Positions 1-11,890 of a DNA stretch of 64,000 bases are shown here, piece after piece. A model generated the notes under the pieces. It made no database searches. It saw only the letters and a list, made by a program, of their open reading frames with translations, and was not told the DNA's origin. The first letter of the stretch is position 1. Each line of letters opens with the position of its first letter. The stretch comes from Isoetes taiwanensis (Eukaryota > Streptophyta > Lycopodiopsida > Isoetales > Isoetaceae), in the NCBI GenBank assembly GCA_021234155.1, contig JAJEKV010000490.1, positions 109,799 through 173,798 on the forward strand. The letters run 5' to 3'. The translations under genes were made by a program, and so were the position numbers.

Positions 1-551
1 TAAGCCTTTGTAATTCCTCTCCAACTGCCTTCTTGAGCACTTTAATATTTTTTAGTTGGTCGCAGGCGTCTTCAAATGATTCCCTGTTCTTTGTTGCAGA
101 TCTTTTCTTGTAAAGGACTCCCTTTCTGATGCACCTGTCCAGAACTGGGATCAGTTCTTCATCGTCTAAACCTTGGGCCTTCCTCATCTCTGTGACATGG
201 AGATCAAATATTGATGTGTCGACAGGAGGAAATCTGCCTTGTGAATCGGGCAACCTCTTCTCCACATAGGCATCCCAGAATTCATTCCATTTCTCCTAGA
301 CCCAGTCTGAAGCAAAAATTATTTTGCAGGCATCCTTGGGTACGGTTTGGGCTTCAGAAGCATCTCCCCCTTTTTTTTTTTGGACCTGGTGCTCTTAGTC
401 TTGTCCTGTATTATCGTCTGACAAAGTGTCCGTTCCAGCAACTTGAATTCAGCGCTTTTGGACTGGCCCTATCTGCAATTGGTTTCGAGCATGCAGCAGT
501 TGCTCTATATAAGGACTGCAAAAAAATAACTTTGTTAGTTCCAAGTTAACA

Positions 552-893
552 AGGTGCGATTTGCCTATTCTGAAAAGAGACTGCATTGGCTGATAGCAGT
601 TTCTCTTCAAGTAGGCAAATCATGTCTGGCGCGATTTTAGAATAGAATGGAAATTGCGCCAGACGCGATTTGCCTACTCTGAAGATAAACCGCTTCTCGT
701 CAAAGCAGTCTCTTTTCAGAATAGGCAAATTGCGCCTGGCACGATTTCACGATAGAATGGAAATCGCGCCAGGCGCGATTTGCCTACTCTGAAAAGAGGC
801 TATCTTGAATGCTAGTCGTTTCTCTTCAGAGTAGGCAAATCGCACCTGGCACAATTTTAAAATGGAAGGAAATCGCATCTGGCACAATTTGAC
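552..893. repeat. Array of GC-core palindromes in M0 intron
   Basis: Six near-copies of a palindrome with core ATCGCGCCAGGCGCGAT (best at about 763-783) alternate with inverted copies of TTGCCTACTCTGAAAAGAG and CTCTTCAGAGTAGGCAA. The unit repeats about every 115 bases, so the stretch is a tandem array of inverted repeats able to form long hairpins. It lies in an apparent intron of the minus-strand ParB-like gene. It is not CRISPR: there are no unique spacers and every arm has an inverted partner. Confidence 0.8.
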
Positions 894-2039
894 TCACCAG
901 AAATCAGTTAACGTATCGAGTTTCTGATTAGGTTTGCAAATACAAAAACAAAAAACGTGGGAAGAGAGTTACCTTTTGTACAAAAACGTTTTCCCATGTC
1001 ATTCAGGAGTGCACTGATTTCGGCTAGCTCGGCAGGTGTTGTTGAGCCGCTCAGGAACTGGCAGTTTCTGACCGAATACAGCCTATAGTACAACTGATTT
1101 CTAGTATTTTGTGCCTTCCGAATCAGAACCTTCTGAGTCTCAATTGAGTGCTAGCCATCTATTATCATGAAATGTACGTCCTGGTTGTCGATGAAGTCCT
1201 CCAGCTTGCTCCACATGAGTACCTTCCTTGTTTTTGTATCGTAAGGCACTACATATGCCGGCATTGGCACCTACCCTGGATTTTTGATCATGCTGTTCAC
1301 TATCTCCAAAGAGTGCTGCTTATCGTACCTTCTGCTGATAAAAATAGCTTTAGTGGACCTGAAAAGCCTATCCACATGGACTAGATAAGTGAAGTTGCAT
1401 CTTCCTTATCCTTCATTGCCTGTAGATAGGCACTGCCTGAGGGCCTCGTACTGATGGCTCATCGAACAGTTGAAAGCCCTTCGCATATTCTTTTAGACGT
1501 CAATGACTCGCCAACTGTCCAGCCAAATTTGAAAAGGGAGTCGGCAGTGTCGTCTAATCTTAGTGAAGTCTCTTTAAAACAGCTAGAACTGCATCGATTA
1601 ATCTTCTTTAGGCTCTTCTTATTTTTTTGGCCCACTTCAACTAACACTGAACAACATGAATCGTCCTGTTCTTCGCATGTGATAACAATTCCCTGCTTCT
1701 TCATTTGATCAGTCTCTTTTACCCTAGACATGAATATAAGATCTGTCTTCCCACTAGTCTTGAAGATCTCGACATACCATTCTAACCCCTCTATAAGATC
1801 TTCTTCTGGACATGGAGGTTCTACCTGAGCCTTTATTATTCCAGATGTATCTTCTAACGTCAACACATGCTGCAGGTCTGTAACGGTAACGTCTTCATCT
1901 GTCCTTTGCTTTTTCTGCGCTGAAGATGCTTGACTGAGTTTGGTTTTCCTTTTGATTGTTTTTTGTGTTCCTGCAGAATGATAGCACATGGGTTAATGTT
2001 TAAATGCGAAAATATATGCTAACTTGCAACGTATGCAAC

Positions 2040-2211
2040 AAAAACGCGCTTGGCGCGCTTTGAAACTTGAGAGATTATAATCTTATTAAATTGTGCCAGG
2101 GGCGTTTTGTCCGAAACAAACAGGGTTTGTCAATATAGAATCGAAAGATAAGAAACTAACGTAATGCTTGGAATATATGCAACAAATACGCGCTTCGCGC
2201 GCTTTAGAAAT
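2040..2211. repeat. Two further GC palindromes in M0 intron
   Basis: ACGCGCTTGGCGCGCTTT near 2044 and ACGCGCTTCGCGCGCTTT near 2188 are related palindromes, separated by a partial copy (TTGTGCCAGGGGCG, about 2094). They lie between the candidate first exon (2657) and the 1989-1459 exon of M0. They extend the palindrome theme to a second intron of the same gene. Confidence 0.6.
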
Positions 2212-2928
2212 GACCTTAAAGATTTCAATATTCATCTGAAAACACAACTAACTATAGAAAGCACAACTAACTACAGAAGACTATTCAACTAACTATACAA
2301 GATTAAAATAGCGGATACAGAATTGAGCAAAAACACAACATGAAGAAACATCCAAGAATAAAATTAATATATCTTGTCATAGCATATATTTGCATACATT
2401 TTGGAACAATTGAACTGAAATATTAGAGGACATATGCTTCTTAGCGGATAAGAACTCTACTATTAAAGAAAAACATCTTGAAAACCTAACGAAAAGAGGG
2501 ACACAGAAACAAAATACGTAATAAAAAACTGATTAATATCTGAGGCGCTAGCTGGATTAGTGCTTTCAGCTTGTTTAGCAAGCTCCTGGGTTGCTTTGGC
2601 ATGTCGCCCACCTCTATCTGCGCCTTGGCCGCGACTGCCAGATCCTCCAGACGCCATAGAACTACAAGTTCGGAAGATGTTATGAGACTGGAATTTTGGT
2701 TCAAATTTATATGTATGCGTTGATAATCTAAGCCGTCAGATTAGAACTGTAAATTTAAATTCCCGTCATTTTAAAACTATACTGCCTAAATTAACCGCCC
2801 GTCCTGCTCATTTAAATTTTTTAAATGTGCTTTTCTTTTTATTGCAATTTCAAGAAAATAATTAATTCTTATTTTCAAGAAACGCATATCTGGCAAGCTA
2901 CTTCCACCTAATCGACCACCTAATCTCC

Positions 2929-3090
2929 CAAGATCAACGACCCGCCTTCAATCGACCCGTCTTGAATCATCAACCCGCCTTCAATCCCAAGATCATCGAC
3001 CCGTCTTGAGCACCTTCAATCGACCCGCCTTCAATCCCAAGATCATCGACCCATCTTGAGCGCCTTCAATCGACCATCTTCAGCGTCCTC
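2929..3090. repeat. Tandem repeats upstream of D0
   Basis: Three to four imperfect copies of a unit containing CGACCCGCCTTCAATC, CCAAGATCATCGACC and TCTTGAGC. They sit in the gap between the divergent M0 and D0 genes, immediately before the D0 start codon, where the other family members also have short promoter-proximal repeats. Confidence 0.7.
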
Positions 3091-3098
3091 AATAGATC

Positions 3099-3496
3099 AT
3101 GTCGGCTGAACTACGGTGAGTGTCATTCCATTCTGAATATGCACAGCTTCGTCCTGTTTTTTTTTTTTCATGCCAATTCTATCATTCTGGTTGTTTATCA
3201 GTGTCGGAGAAGAATGCTATCTTTTAACAGCAAACTTGAAGCGTCGAGTAGGATTATGTAAAGTCAAAGATCCGAATCCAACTTCTATGTGCCATGGTGT
3301 TCCTCTTGGAAACAGTTTCTGTAAGATTTCTATTATAAATTGCAATTATGAGGATGAGGCTCTTCCACGAAAACATCCCGGTGGCGATACAGTTGGGGAA
3401 AGCGTGGGCACATTTGTAGCATGGCTAAAAGAACGTCTGAAAAAGGTATCAAATGATATATTTATAGGTATATCGGATGGGGGGCATCGCCTTTAG
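3099..3496 (+). pseudogene. D0: N-terminal fragment of a D-type transposon gene (DUF8039-like)
   Basis: A 17-base first exon (ATG at 3099, donor at 3116) joins in frame to an exon starting at 3202 after TTTATCAG. The product has CHGVPLGNSFCKISI, then DEALPRKHPGGDTVGESVGT and FVAWLKERL. That spacing, HGxPLG then ALP then VGxxVGTFVxW, is the pattern of DUF8039-type domains in plant transposon proteins. The related GEAVGTFVLWYKKD in D1 (35.8 kb) supports family membership. It is divergent from M0, as D1 is from M1 and D2 from M2. No downstream DUF7869-like part is recognisable, so the gene is truncated or too decayed. Confidence 0.5.
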
Positions 3497-6445
3497 GGTG
3501 TATATAGACACCAATCCTGACCCTCCAATTCTTGAGGTGGCGCAATTATGGCCCTAAGATCTTATGGGGGTATGCATGGGCATGCATGGGGGCATGCACC
3601 ACATGCCTGGACCGTCGGATATGGGGCAGCTAAATCGTGGCCATTGATTTTGAGCTTAAGAAAGTGCAGAGAAATTCCACCAAAATTAATAGGGAAGTGA
3701 GGTGGCGCCACATTTATGATAAAAGTTTATATGAAATTAAATCATCTTATGAGGTGGCGCCACCACGTGAATGTGCCGTATCAGATGCTGCAGGCCTATG
3801 CGATGAATTCGGAGGGAGGTATTTCGTCGCATCAATGTGTTCGATCCGAGCTCCAGCACCACAATAACCCAGAAAATCAAAATCTATGCTCCGCCGTTTC
3901 GATCCATCAGGATCCCTCCATGCTTCCCGAAGACAGCAATCCTGTGGAGAATATGTTTTCCGATTGCTCCCTCCAGCTTCCCAGCCAATGCTCCGTCCAG
4001 GATTGCGACCGGATTTCTCAGCTCAAGACCTGGCTCCGCAATCCCGACGGTAGCTTCGATGGCAAATCCGCCGGAAATGGTTCCATGAAGAATGATCTCA
4101 GTGCTCTTGCGAATTTTTTGTATGCGGTTACATTAAAATCTACATAGAAAATTGGTCTTTCTTCATCTTTCAGACCAGTATGAGGAAGAGAATGTACAAA
4201 TTTGCGAAACCTACAGAGTAGGTCCAGCTTCAAGGGGCAAAGCAGAAATATGGGTAACTGATGAAGAATCCATCACCATATCCAGAGTTGCAACAGCTCT
4301 TTTCAACACTCGAAAACTTTTGGCATGATGTCATTCGGCAGGGCATTTCTGCAGATTCGATCCAATGCTTAGCTTCTTATGACAGAGGCAAAAATGTGGA
4401 CGGTAAGTTTGCAACATGCCTCCTTGCCATTTCCGTCTGCCTACCCTTCTTTCTTTCCTTTATCTTTTCTCTCAGGTGCATAGACTGGAGCAATCATGGC
4501 TGTAGAGCGTATGGAGCTTGGTCTATCTAACCGGGGAAAGCACTGATGGCATCAGCAAATCTGGAGCGCATGAATATCCTCCGTTGATTTATTATATTTG
4601 CAGGTGATATGCGTTTTTTGGTTGCAGCTAGTGAGCTCTCTGATAGTATGTGTGCAATACTAATTCCTTATGTGCTGATGCTATAACGTGGTACTGATAC
4701 ATGATCGTCTATTAGCATCTGGGCTAATGAGCTCTGTAGAATCATTGCTGAAGAAAGCTCAGTATGTATGGCTGCCAAATCAATACGTAACTGATAATAG
4801 CATATGTTGGACAGGCTATGCTAGCAAATATTTCATTGTTATGCTAAGTTTTGGGTGTTGTTTCTCTGCTGAGACTCGGATTTGGTATGCTCCTCAATCT
4901 TGCCAGCAAGCAGTTTTGTTCTTTTCTTTTGTTGCTTGAATCTTGTTGTAGATTTTTAACATCTTTAACTGACCATGTATTGTTTACCATCTTTGATCCA
5001 TGTTTTAGCTCTATAATGCTTATTTTAACTCTCCTTGATTTCTATTCCTCTTTTCAAATAAACTTCTCTGACTGAAATATGTAGCATAATAACAGGGGGT
5101 TTGCTTTGTGTTTTTGTACACTTTTCACAAAGGTTTTCCTAAGATTTCATGGCGTATTCGAATAGATGTACTAATGCGTACATCTAGAGTGCACCATTTA
5201 TTAGTTTTTTATTTAGCTTTTTTTTTTCAATGGTCCAACATCCAAGGGCTCACAACAAAAGCCCTCTTTTTATTTCAGTTGCCATTTTCAGAGTTTTGCA
5301 TGCAAGCATCCTGCCATCATGTTTTAGGGTTATTTTAGGGTTAGACGAAAGAAGGCAAGAATCGAAAGCAATACAAATGCTGGAGGGTTCGAACATGCTT
5401 CAAGATTCAGCATTCGGCTTCAAGAATAAGATTTAACATTGGGTTTGAAGATCTAGCATTCGACTTTGCTAGTTTATTTTTCCTTCTCCACTTCACTATT
5501 GGCGCATCTACCGGCAGGTTAGGGTATGGTGGAGCGAAGGTAAGAACGGGCGGATGTTAGGGTATGGAATGGAATCAAGATCAGAAATAATGACATTGTA
5601 TTTCCGGCCGGATTGGATTTTGCCACGCCCTTCCGGCCGTGCATCTTGGAATCGCTCCTTTGCTTCCATTGTTCATGAAGAAAGATTTAATAAGTTTCTC
5701 CCTCTTGCGGATGCAATGGAAGCGAGATAGAACTATGGATATGGATATGAAAATGGGTCGCAAATGGCGGATGGAAGAACTAGGAAAAACGGCTTCGTGA
5801 GCATCCGATTGCATTTCTCTACTCCGGTTGTGCAAGATTTTTTCGCATGGGAGAGGAAAAGATCGAAAATGCGGGAAGCACAAATCTTTTTGGAAGAACC
5901 CTCGAGAGCTCTTAGATTCCGTGTTATGTCGAGACCTCGTGGCCATGATTGCAATTTTAAGAAGTAAAGCTCCAAAGAACTACGAAAAGGAAAGCTCGCA
6001 AGAAAGAATGGTAGCACAACGAAAGGACGTCTATAGGTTTCTAGCTCAAAAGCACAGTTGGCAGAAACCCTTAAGCTGGATTTTAGCCTATTTGGCGATA
6101 ACAGAGCAACAGCAGGGAGCACTTATTTAGTGCCTTCCAAGAAGCTTCACCATTCCCTTCCGACCTTCCCTTCGGATTTGTGCTACATTATCGTCTTTCC
6201 AAAATTTGTACCTTGAAATTTGTGGTATTGTGCTTTCAGACGGCTTTCTCAGTCTTGGGCATCATCTGCATCTGTACTCTTTATTTCTCATATTATGTGG
6301 TAGAATCTCGTGAAAATCAACATTTGCTTCAAGAAGACTGGATTTCATCTAATTCTGTGGTCTAATGATATGCTTCATATAGCGATTATTTCAACGCATG
6401 AGATACCTCAGTTAATTCTGTTTCTCATTTCATGTTTCTATATAG
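3497..6445. other. No confident gene; scattered open stretches
   Basis: Open stretches at 3716-4147 and 4261-4530 on the plus strand show no recognised motif. They could be further decayed exons of D0 or unrelated. The rest is AT-rich with poly-T tracts and nothing I can name. A promoter-like or 5' part of the COI1-like fragment may lie at its right edge, because an intron-like 3' end (TTTCTATATAG) precedes 6446. Confidence 0.4.
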
Positions 6446-6997
6446 GTGCGAAACATCATTGGAGATGCAGGACTTGAAGTGCTTGGCAACCATTGTAAAA
6501 AGCTTAGGAGTCTTCAGATTGAAAATTTAGAGCACCAGCGTGGTTTTGTATCACATTGGGGCTACTTTGTCCGCTCAAAACCGCAGATGTTTACATCCGT
6601 TTGTAATTTATGCATCAAATATCACCAGTTCAAAGATTATCTCGCATTCGGTGACATGAGAACCACACCTTCATTTGATGATGGTGAAGAATTTGCTAGA
6701 GGGATGTTCAAATATGGTTCGTTTGGCTATTTATATACGCCATGGTGGACTTACAAATGAAGTTTAGCCCACATTGGCAGATATGGTGGAAAGATTAGGT
6801 GGCTTCTTTTGGGCTGTGTTGGAGAGAATAATGAGGGGTTCAGGCTTAGGAAGCTTGAACTCAGGGATTGTCCTATTACTGAGGCTGGAATTGCAGCCAC
6901 AGTTAGATCGTTACAATCGTTGAGATACATATGGGCCCAAGGCTATGAAGCAAGAAATACAAGTGATTTTTTGCAATGGGGCCTTATTGGAACATAG
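6446..6997 (+). pseudogene. COI1: COI1-like leucine-rich-repeat fragment
   Basis: Starts directly after a splice acceptor (TTTCTATATAG). The reading frame gives VRNIIGDAGLEVLGNHCKKL, later SLAHIGRYGGKIRWLLLGCV, then LRKLELRDCPITEAGIAA and LRYIWAQGYEAR, which follow the C-terminal leucine-rich repeats of the jasmonate receptor F-box protein COI1 in order. One in-frame TGA (6758-6760) interrupts an otherwise continuous frame to the TAG at 6995. The F-box and N-terminal repeats are missing. Retention of an intron boundary means it was copied at DNA level, as by a Helitron or another gene-capturing element, not by reverse transcription. Confidence 0.75.
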
Positions 6998-8732
6998 AAT
7001 ACCCCCCGAGTTCTTGTAAAAGTTGTGCTTATTCTGAAGTTGAAGTGCTCAAGTATTTATGTTCATTTCAGAGTTTATGCCCATCCATTTAAGTTGCCTT
7101 GCAATTCTATAACACCCTATGCAAGGCAAATCTTAACTCTATTTACTTGTGGAGATGTTTGATTATTCCCCATAACATATGTATCCAAGATGGCATTTTT
7201 TAAATATACGACAATATATGTGCCATGGCAAAGCACATGGTTTAAGTGCTCTTCTTCCAAGTATGATATAATGTTTGTTTTTTTGCAAAGTTATAATACA
7301 AACCATTACATTACACACCTTAAAACCCTTAAACCCCTTTTTGTTTGGGTGTATATTCACACGGGGGGTGACTTCGGGCAGCGAGAGCCCCTATAATTAT
7401 GTTTTGTACGTACAAAATCAACACCATATAGTATGTTACCTGAAATCTTATAGTATTTTTCAAATCTTGTTATACAGTATCATAATTTCTATACATCCAT
7501 ACCCCATAAACGAGGAATTTTGTGGACGGTGTAGATTAAGGAATAATGGGTGAATATGCCTGTTTAATGGGTGAATATATGCAGGAAACCCTTGGACATG
7601 TCCAACCTCCAGCCAATCTATCACCTGCAAAAAGGTATTCTGCTTGCATGCAACACTTGGAGCTGTAATTAATTGAAGAGGCATTCAGATGGTGCCATCA
7701 GAAGGTAAAACTTCCATTTTCTTATATTAATTCCTTTTGGAACAACCACGTTGGTGGACTCCAATTCCAATATACCGCTATATTTATGTTGCAGAATATT
7801 GGAGATCAAAGTTGGGCCCAATAGTGGGTTTGTTCAACTTCAGTTTTGCTAGACTTTCATGCATTGTTGCTGCTGCGATCCTCCTTCAAATTTTGCACTA
7901 TGCCCATTATATAACAGTCCCAATATGCAGAGCCATTTGGATTTGCGGTAATTTGTTGCTTTATTTGCTCCATTACTTATTTTATGGACATTCATGAGGA
8001 TTCTTGCACTTGAAACTTCTACACTATTGTGACTTATTGCTTATAAGTATGCTGTTGTGATCATGTTGGAACGTTACTTTGTATGGGCATATATAAACTC
8101 GAGATTCCTTTGATGACTCATTTTCTTATTTAAACTTCCCGCTTTAGCAGTTTGGTTTTATTTACTGGCCCTTTGCATGGCTGCATTCTTTTGTTATTTA
8201 TATTTACTCATGCTCATTTGTTTTTTTTGCTTGCAGGTGGTGGTTAATATTATCTCATTGGCGAGAGCTTGATTGGTCCAAGGGTTGGTGTGATGACTTT
8301 AGGAATTTGCGTAGTATAGGCGAGAAGCATTAGCCTCTCATCGGATCGGCACTTTAGCGTCTTTGGCAAGAAGACCTCTTGCCTTAAGAACTCTGTCATA
8401 GAAATAAGACATTTTCTCAACCAAATCATGAGTTACATTATGTATAAATCTTTCCTCTTTTCTAAACTTGCCTACGAAGAACACAAGCGATCCAAAGTCC
8501 AGCTCCAGGTTTGAAGGTTGATATTTTCTTGCCTGCTTTACTGTCTTCTGACACAAGCTGAGCTGTGCATCATGTGATATTCATGTAATACAGGTGCAAA
8601 TGTCAGTATTTTCTGCTTTGAATTTATAAATAGCTAATACTAGGCCGTATAGAGTAGTTTCGTAGAAGAAAATTGTTTCTTATTGTTGTGGTAAAGTGTA
8701 TGTGACAGATATGAGATATGATAATCTTACAG
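6998..8732. other. Non-coding; partial copy of a foldback repeat
   Basis: At about 7300-7395 the sequence around ACCCCTTTTTGTTTGGGTG, TATTCACACGGGG and AGCGAGAGCCCC resembles one arm of the 29.6-30.3 kb foldback element. A minus-strand open stretch at 8338-8556 (72 codons) has no recognised motif. Nothing else is supported. Confidence 0.4.
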
Positions 8733-9420
8733 GTTCTTTCTCTTGGTGTCTTTTCTCTCGGCATTTATCTTTCAACGCAACACAGAGATTGTGAAAAGTT
8801 TTTGACAACTCCTATTTTTGTTATTGGTGCTTTTCCCTTCACAATGTAAGTCCATTATACTCCTTTTATTTATAATTTATTTATAAATATGTTCTACTGG
8901 TAACTGACATTCTTGATATGTTTGTAGATCTATTATTGGATTCATTGGGGCGTGGAAGGACATTACATGCTTGCTCTGGATTGTATCCTAACTGGGAAAA
9001 TATGCATGATTGACTATGGAACATGTTTCTCGCAATTGTCATTATGAAGCCTTGACACTTTCAGTATCTTTTTTTTGCTGTTAATCCTCCTTGCTTTAAT
9101 TGCTATATTCACTGTGTGTTCGCGTAAGTGACCATTTGTTTCTTCTATGTTCTTTTTGTTTGTTATCAATTATTTAGTAAAATGCTAAATCTATATTGTA
9201 CCTGTAGTTTTGTTGTAACAAACAAAGGAGCCGGTCATGTTGTTGGGGGTCAAGGGTATGTATTCTTCAGAACCTACCACTGTATCAACTGCTTTCCTTT
9301 TAGTTGGTGTTCTTGAGTACTAACTTTATGTGCTTCACACACCAAACAAGCAGATTTAAGGAGTACAAACTTGGAGACTACTCTAATTGGTTACAAAAAC
9401 GAGTTATTTCTCTTTGCCCT
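8733..9420 (+). pseudogene. Tetraspanin-like exon fragments
   Basis: Four short exon-like pieces with plant splice borders: 8733-8845 (VLSLGVFSLGIYLSTQHRDC, then EKFLTTPIFVIGAFPF), 8928 to about 8980 (SIIGFIGAWKDITCLLW), 9208-9255 (FVVTNKGAGHVVGGQG) and 9354 to about 9420 (FKEYKLGDYSNWLQKRV). In order these match the second membrane segment, third membrane segment and start of the large extracellular loop of plant tetraspanins. The last two exons join in phase. The first membrane segment and the cysteine-rich end are not found. It is a partial, intron-containing gene copy. Confidence 0.65.
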
Positions 9421-11426
9421 AAGCTTTCATTATGACTATCCTAAAATATAAAATTACGGATTTCCATCTTGAGATGGTTGCACGAAAGAAATTTAAGATT
9501 CAATAATGATTCTCAAAATCAATTTACTATTTAAGCTATTTTTGTTGAACTACCTTTATGTTTGATCCTTTAATCATCCAGAACGCATCAGTAAGAAAAC
9601 ATATTACCCATCTTAGTTCAAGTTATCAATATTGTAACCAGATTTGGAAGGCTTTTGATATGTATGTATAGCCGCTTCTCCCATGGATATGATCTACTTT
9701 CCCTCCTTAGAGACATAAGTCCTTTCGGCGTGTCCTCTGTGAACCTTCATTTTTTTACTGCCACCTCACACCCTTGCACTGTATTGTTATTTGTCAAATT
9801 ATCCAACTTATTGTTGGTCCACAACATATGTATGCACAATTAAGGCTATGTGCCATTTAAATTACGCATTCATCTTGCAATGCCAATTGCACTCAAGCTG
9901 ATGTCTCCTAGATGTCCACATATTCTATGTGATTCTATTATTTTGTAATGCCAAATTTATACCAACATTGAATAATCGACTTTATTAAAGACAAGAATGA
10001 GGCATTCTAAATCATCGCTAGGTGATGTGCCAGAAACTCTTCAAGCATTGTGCTCATTTCATGGTTGAGCACAAGAATGTCAAATTTAGTTAACATTTTA
10101 ACAATCTAGACTCTTAAGACATGAAACATGTCCCATAGTGAGATCTATTCCATAGTTGCAGGTCAAGAATGTTAAACTCAATTGTTTACATTCTAAATCT
10201 CAAAGCATGATGTACAACTATAGTTCTTCAAGACAATAACAAATTTCTAGTCCTGATAACTGTGCAAGAGCATTTCATGGACTCCCTAACTACATGAGTG
10301 CACCTATGGATCTTACCATTTCCACACACTTGCACTTGGTCCTCATCCTCCCTCTTTGCACACTAGCTCTATATGCCGAAAGGAAATCGTTTGCTATACA
10401 CCATGATGGCAAAACTAGACGCATGTTTTCAGTCTCTATTTGTCTCGTCTTCTGAATATCTATCTGTGCCACAGTATTCACCATCTCAAGGTTATATTTT
10501 GCATATAAATTCTCAAGATTAAAGATTACATATGAATGGTTTCTTTCAAGGTCTTTCCTTCTTGCCAGGTTCGCAGAAAAGCAAACTCGTGGGTTGTTCC
10601 AATTGACCTTCCTGAGCATTCACTTGACACTTCATTTCAATTGATAGGCCTATATAGACTAGCAGTTGATCATACATTGAAGGCCTATATAAGCAAATTG
10701 CATGGCAATATAACTGCGTATCAATATCAGGACACGTTTCTGCAACTACTAAGCTCTAAGAAAAGCAAAACCACATTATTTAGTGCGATAAGCATAAACA
10801 TAATAAGAAGTTAATATGGGAAGACTCTTCCAAAACCACTTTGGCTAAGGTATCAAGCACATATTTTTATAGCCAATATAATATATGCATGCCTATGGGG
10901 GAAGATTCGGGCACAGATTTACTAGAAATAGTACCTTGGAATGCCTTTACAAGCAAAAAAAATCTTGCAAATATACGACCCATTTGGACATTCATATGAT
11001 ATGATAATGCTATTCTCACTAAGAATGTATGGATCTTGAACTTATGCGTGGCAATACCAGGCATATGCACTTTTGAAAAATCTAAGGGAATCTTCATAGG
11101 ATCTTAAAGAATATAGAGGAATCTCAAGAGGATCTTAAGGATTCTAGGGGAATCTTTATAGAATCTTGGAATTGAATCCCGGGAGCTCTTGATCTCTTGT
11201 CGGTCCCAAATACAAAGTGGGAGGTGGTCAATATGGATTTCAGAATGAGCCTTCCACGATAGCAAGGAGCTGAGATGCCTTAATGGTACTGGTCAAAAAA
11301 TTGTCCAAGATGGCACACTTCTTACCATATTAAACCATGAACACAACATTAGATACCACCTTGCTTTTTGCGAAGGAAATCTTTAGGATGCATGGGATTC
11401 CTAGAGAAATCATTTAGCACAATCCT
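9421..11426. other. No gene recognised
   Basis: AT-rich sequence. Open stretches at 10290-10619 (minus) and 10536-10814 (plus) overlap antisense and show no family motif. I see no clear repeat structure. Confidence 0.4.
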
Positions 11427-11890
11427 ATGTCCAAAGTAGAAGCCTCCCAACAATTGTTAGCTGCAAAAAGCCATCAAAAAAGTTTGGCAGACAAACATAG
11501 GATGGTAAGGGAATTTCGGCTCAAAGATAGCGCGTGGCTCAAGATTAAAGTCAACAAGCCAAGGTCCGCATCGGCAATTGCAAGAAACTTGCTCCAAGAT
11601 GGGCGAGACCTTTTAAAATTATTGAATGAGTCGGTACTCAATCCTACAGACTTGATCTCTCAGCTCACTTAAAAGTACATAAAGTTTTCTGTGCAAGTCT
11701 TCTTAAGAAACATACACCCAATCCTGAAGAAGTATTGGAGGCCCCAATATTGTTGGAAATGATGGAGGAACAAATTGAGAATATCCTCGAAAGCCTTCTT
11801 GACAAGGAATTTGAAAAGACAAGAAGATCAAAGTTCCTTCAATATTTGATCAAGTGGAAGTACTTGTCTGTGGAAGATGTATCATCCTAG
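11427..11890 (+). mobile_element. Ty3/gypsy integrase C-terminus and chromodomain remnant
   Basis: SHQKSLADKHRMVREFRLKD followed, after a frame change, by LDLSAHLKVHKVFCASLLKK, then PEEVLEAPILLEMMEEQ and FLQYLIKWKYLSVEDVS. This is the usual end of a plant Ty3/gypsy (chromovirus) polyprotein: integrase tail with the HxVFHVSxLK element, then a chromodomain (YLIKWK). It ends at TAG near 11888. Frameshifts make it a relic; no long terminal repeats were identified around it. Confidence 0.7.

Larger units (their letters stand above)
1..2657 (-). pseudogene. M0: decayed ParB-like gene of element copy 0
   Basis: Third, divergent relative of the M genes at 28.7-34.4 and 49.9-53.5 kb. Possible start ATG at 2657 with a TATAAAT-like box just upstream. 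Recognisable pieces on the minus strand: 1989-1459 (176 codons, unassigned, charged); 1400-970, where RSTKAIFISRRYDKQH, then VPYDTKTRKVLMWSKL, then FMIIDG-stop-HSIETQKV has the order and the G-x-H core of ParB/Srx-type domains; and 295-1, an open stretch beginning EKWNEFWDAYVEKRLPD that runs off the window. The ParB-like piece has in-frame TAG codons at about 1271 and 1151, and a frame change lies near 1400. A splice donor is visible near 973. The introns hold palindromic repeats. ParB assignment is inference from motif order; pseudogene status is directly visible. Confidence 0.5.

Noticed and set aside
552-893. Regular palindromic repeats resembling a CRISPR array
   Set aside because: Spacers are themselves inverted copies of one another, there are no cas genes, and the setting is a plant transposon intron.
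3170-3496. Independent CACTA element gene
   Set aside because: The DUF8039-like pattern alone would allow it, but the short spliced first exon, the divergence from M0 and the matching VGTFV-W piece in D1 place it in the D family.
5581-6130. Overlapping open stretches on both strands
   Set aside because: Several frames are open at once over the same bases with no family motif, typical of non-coding sequence.
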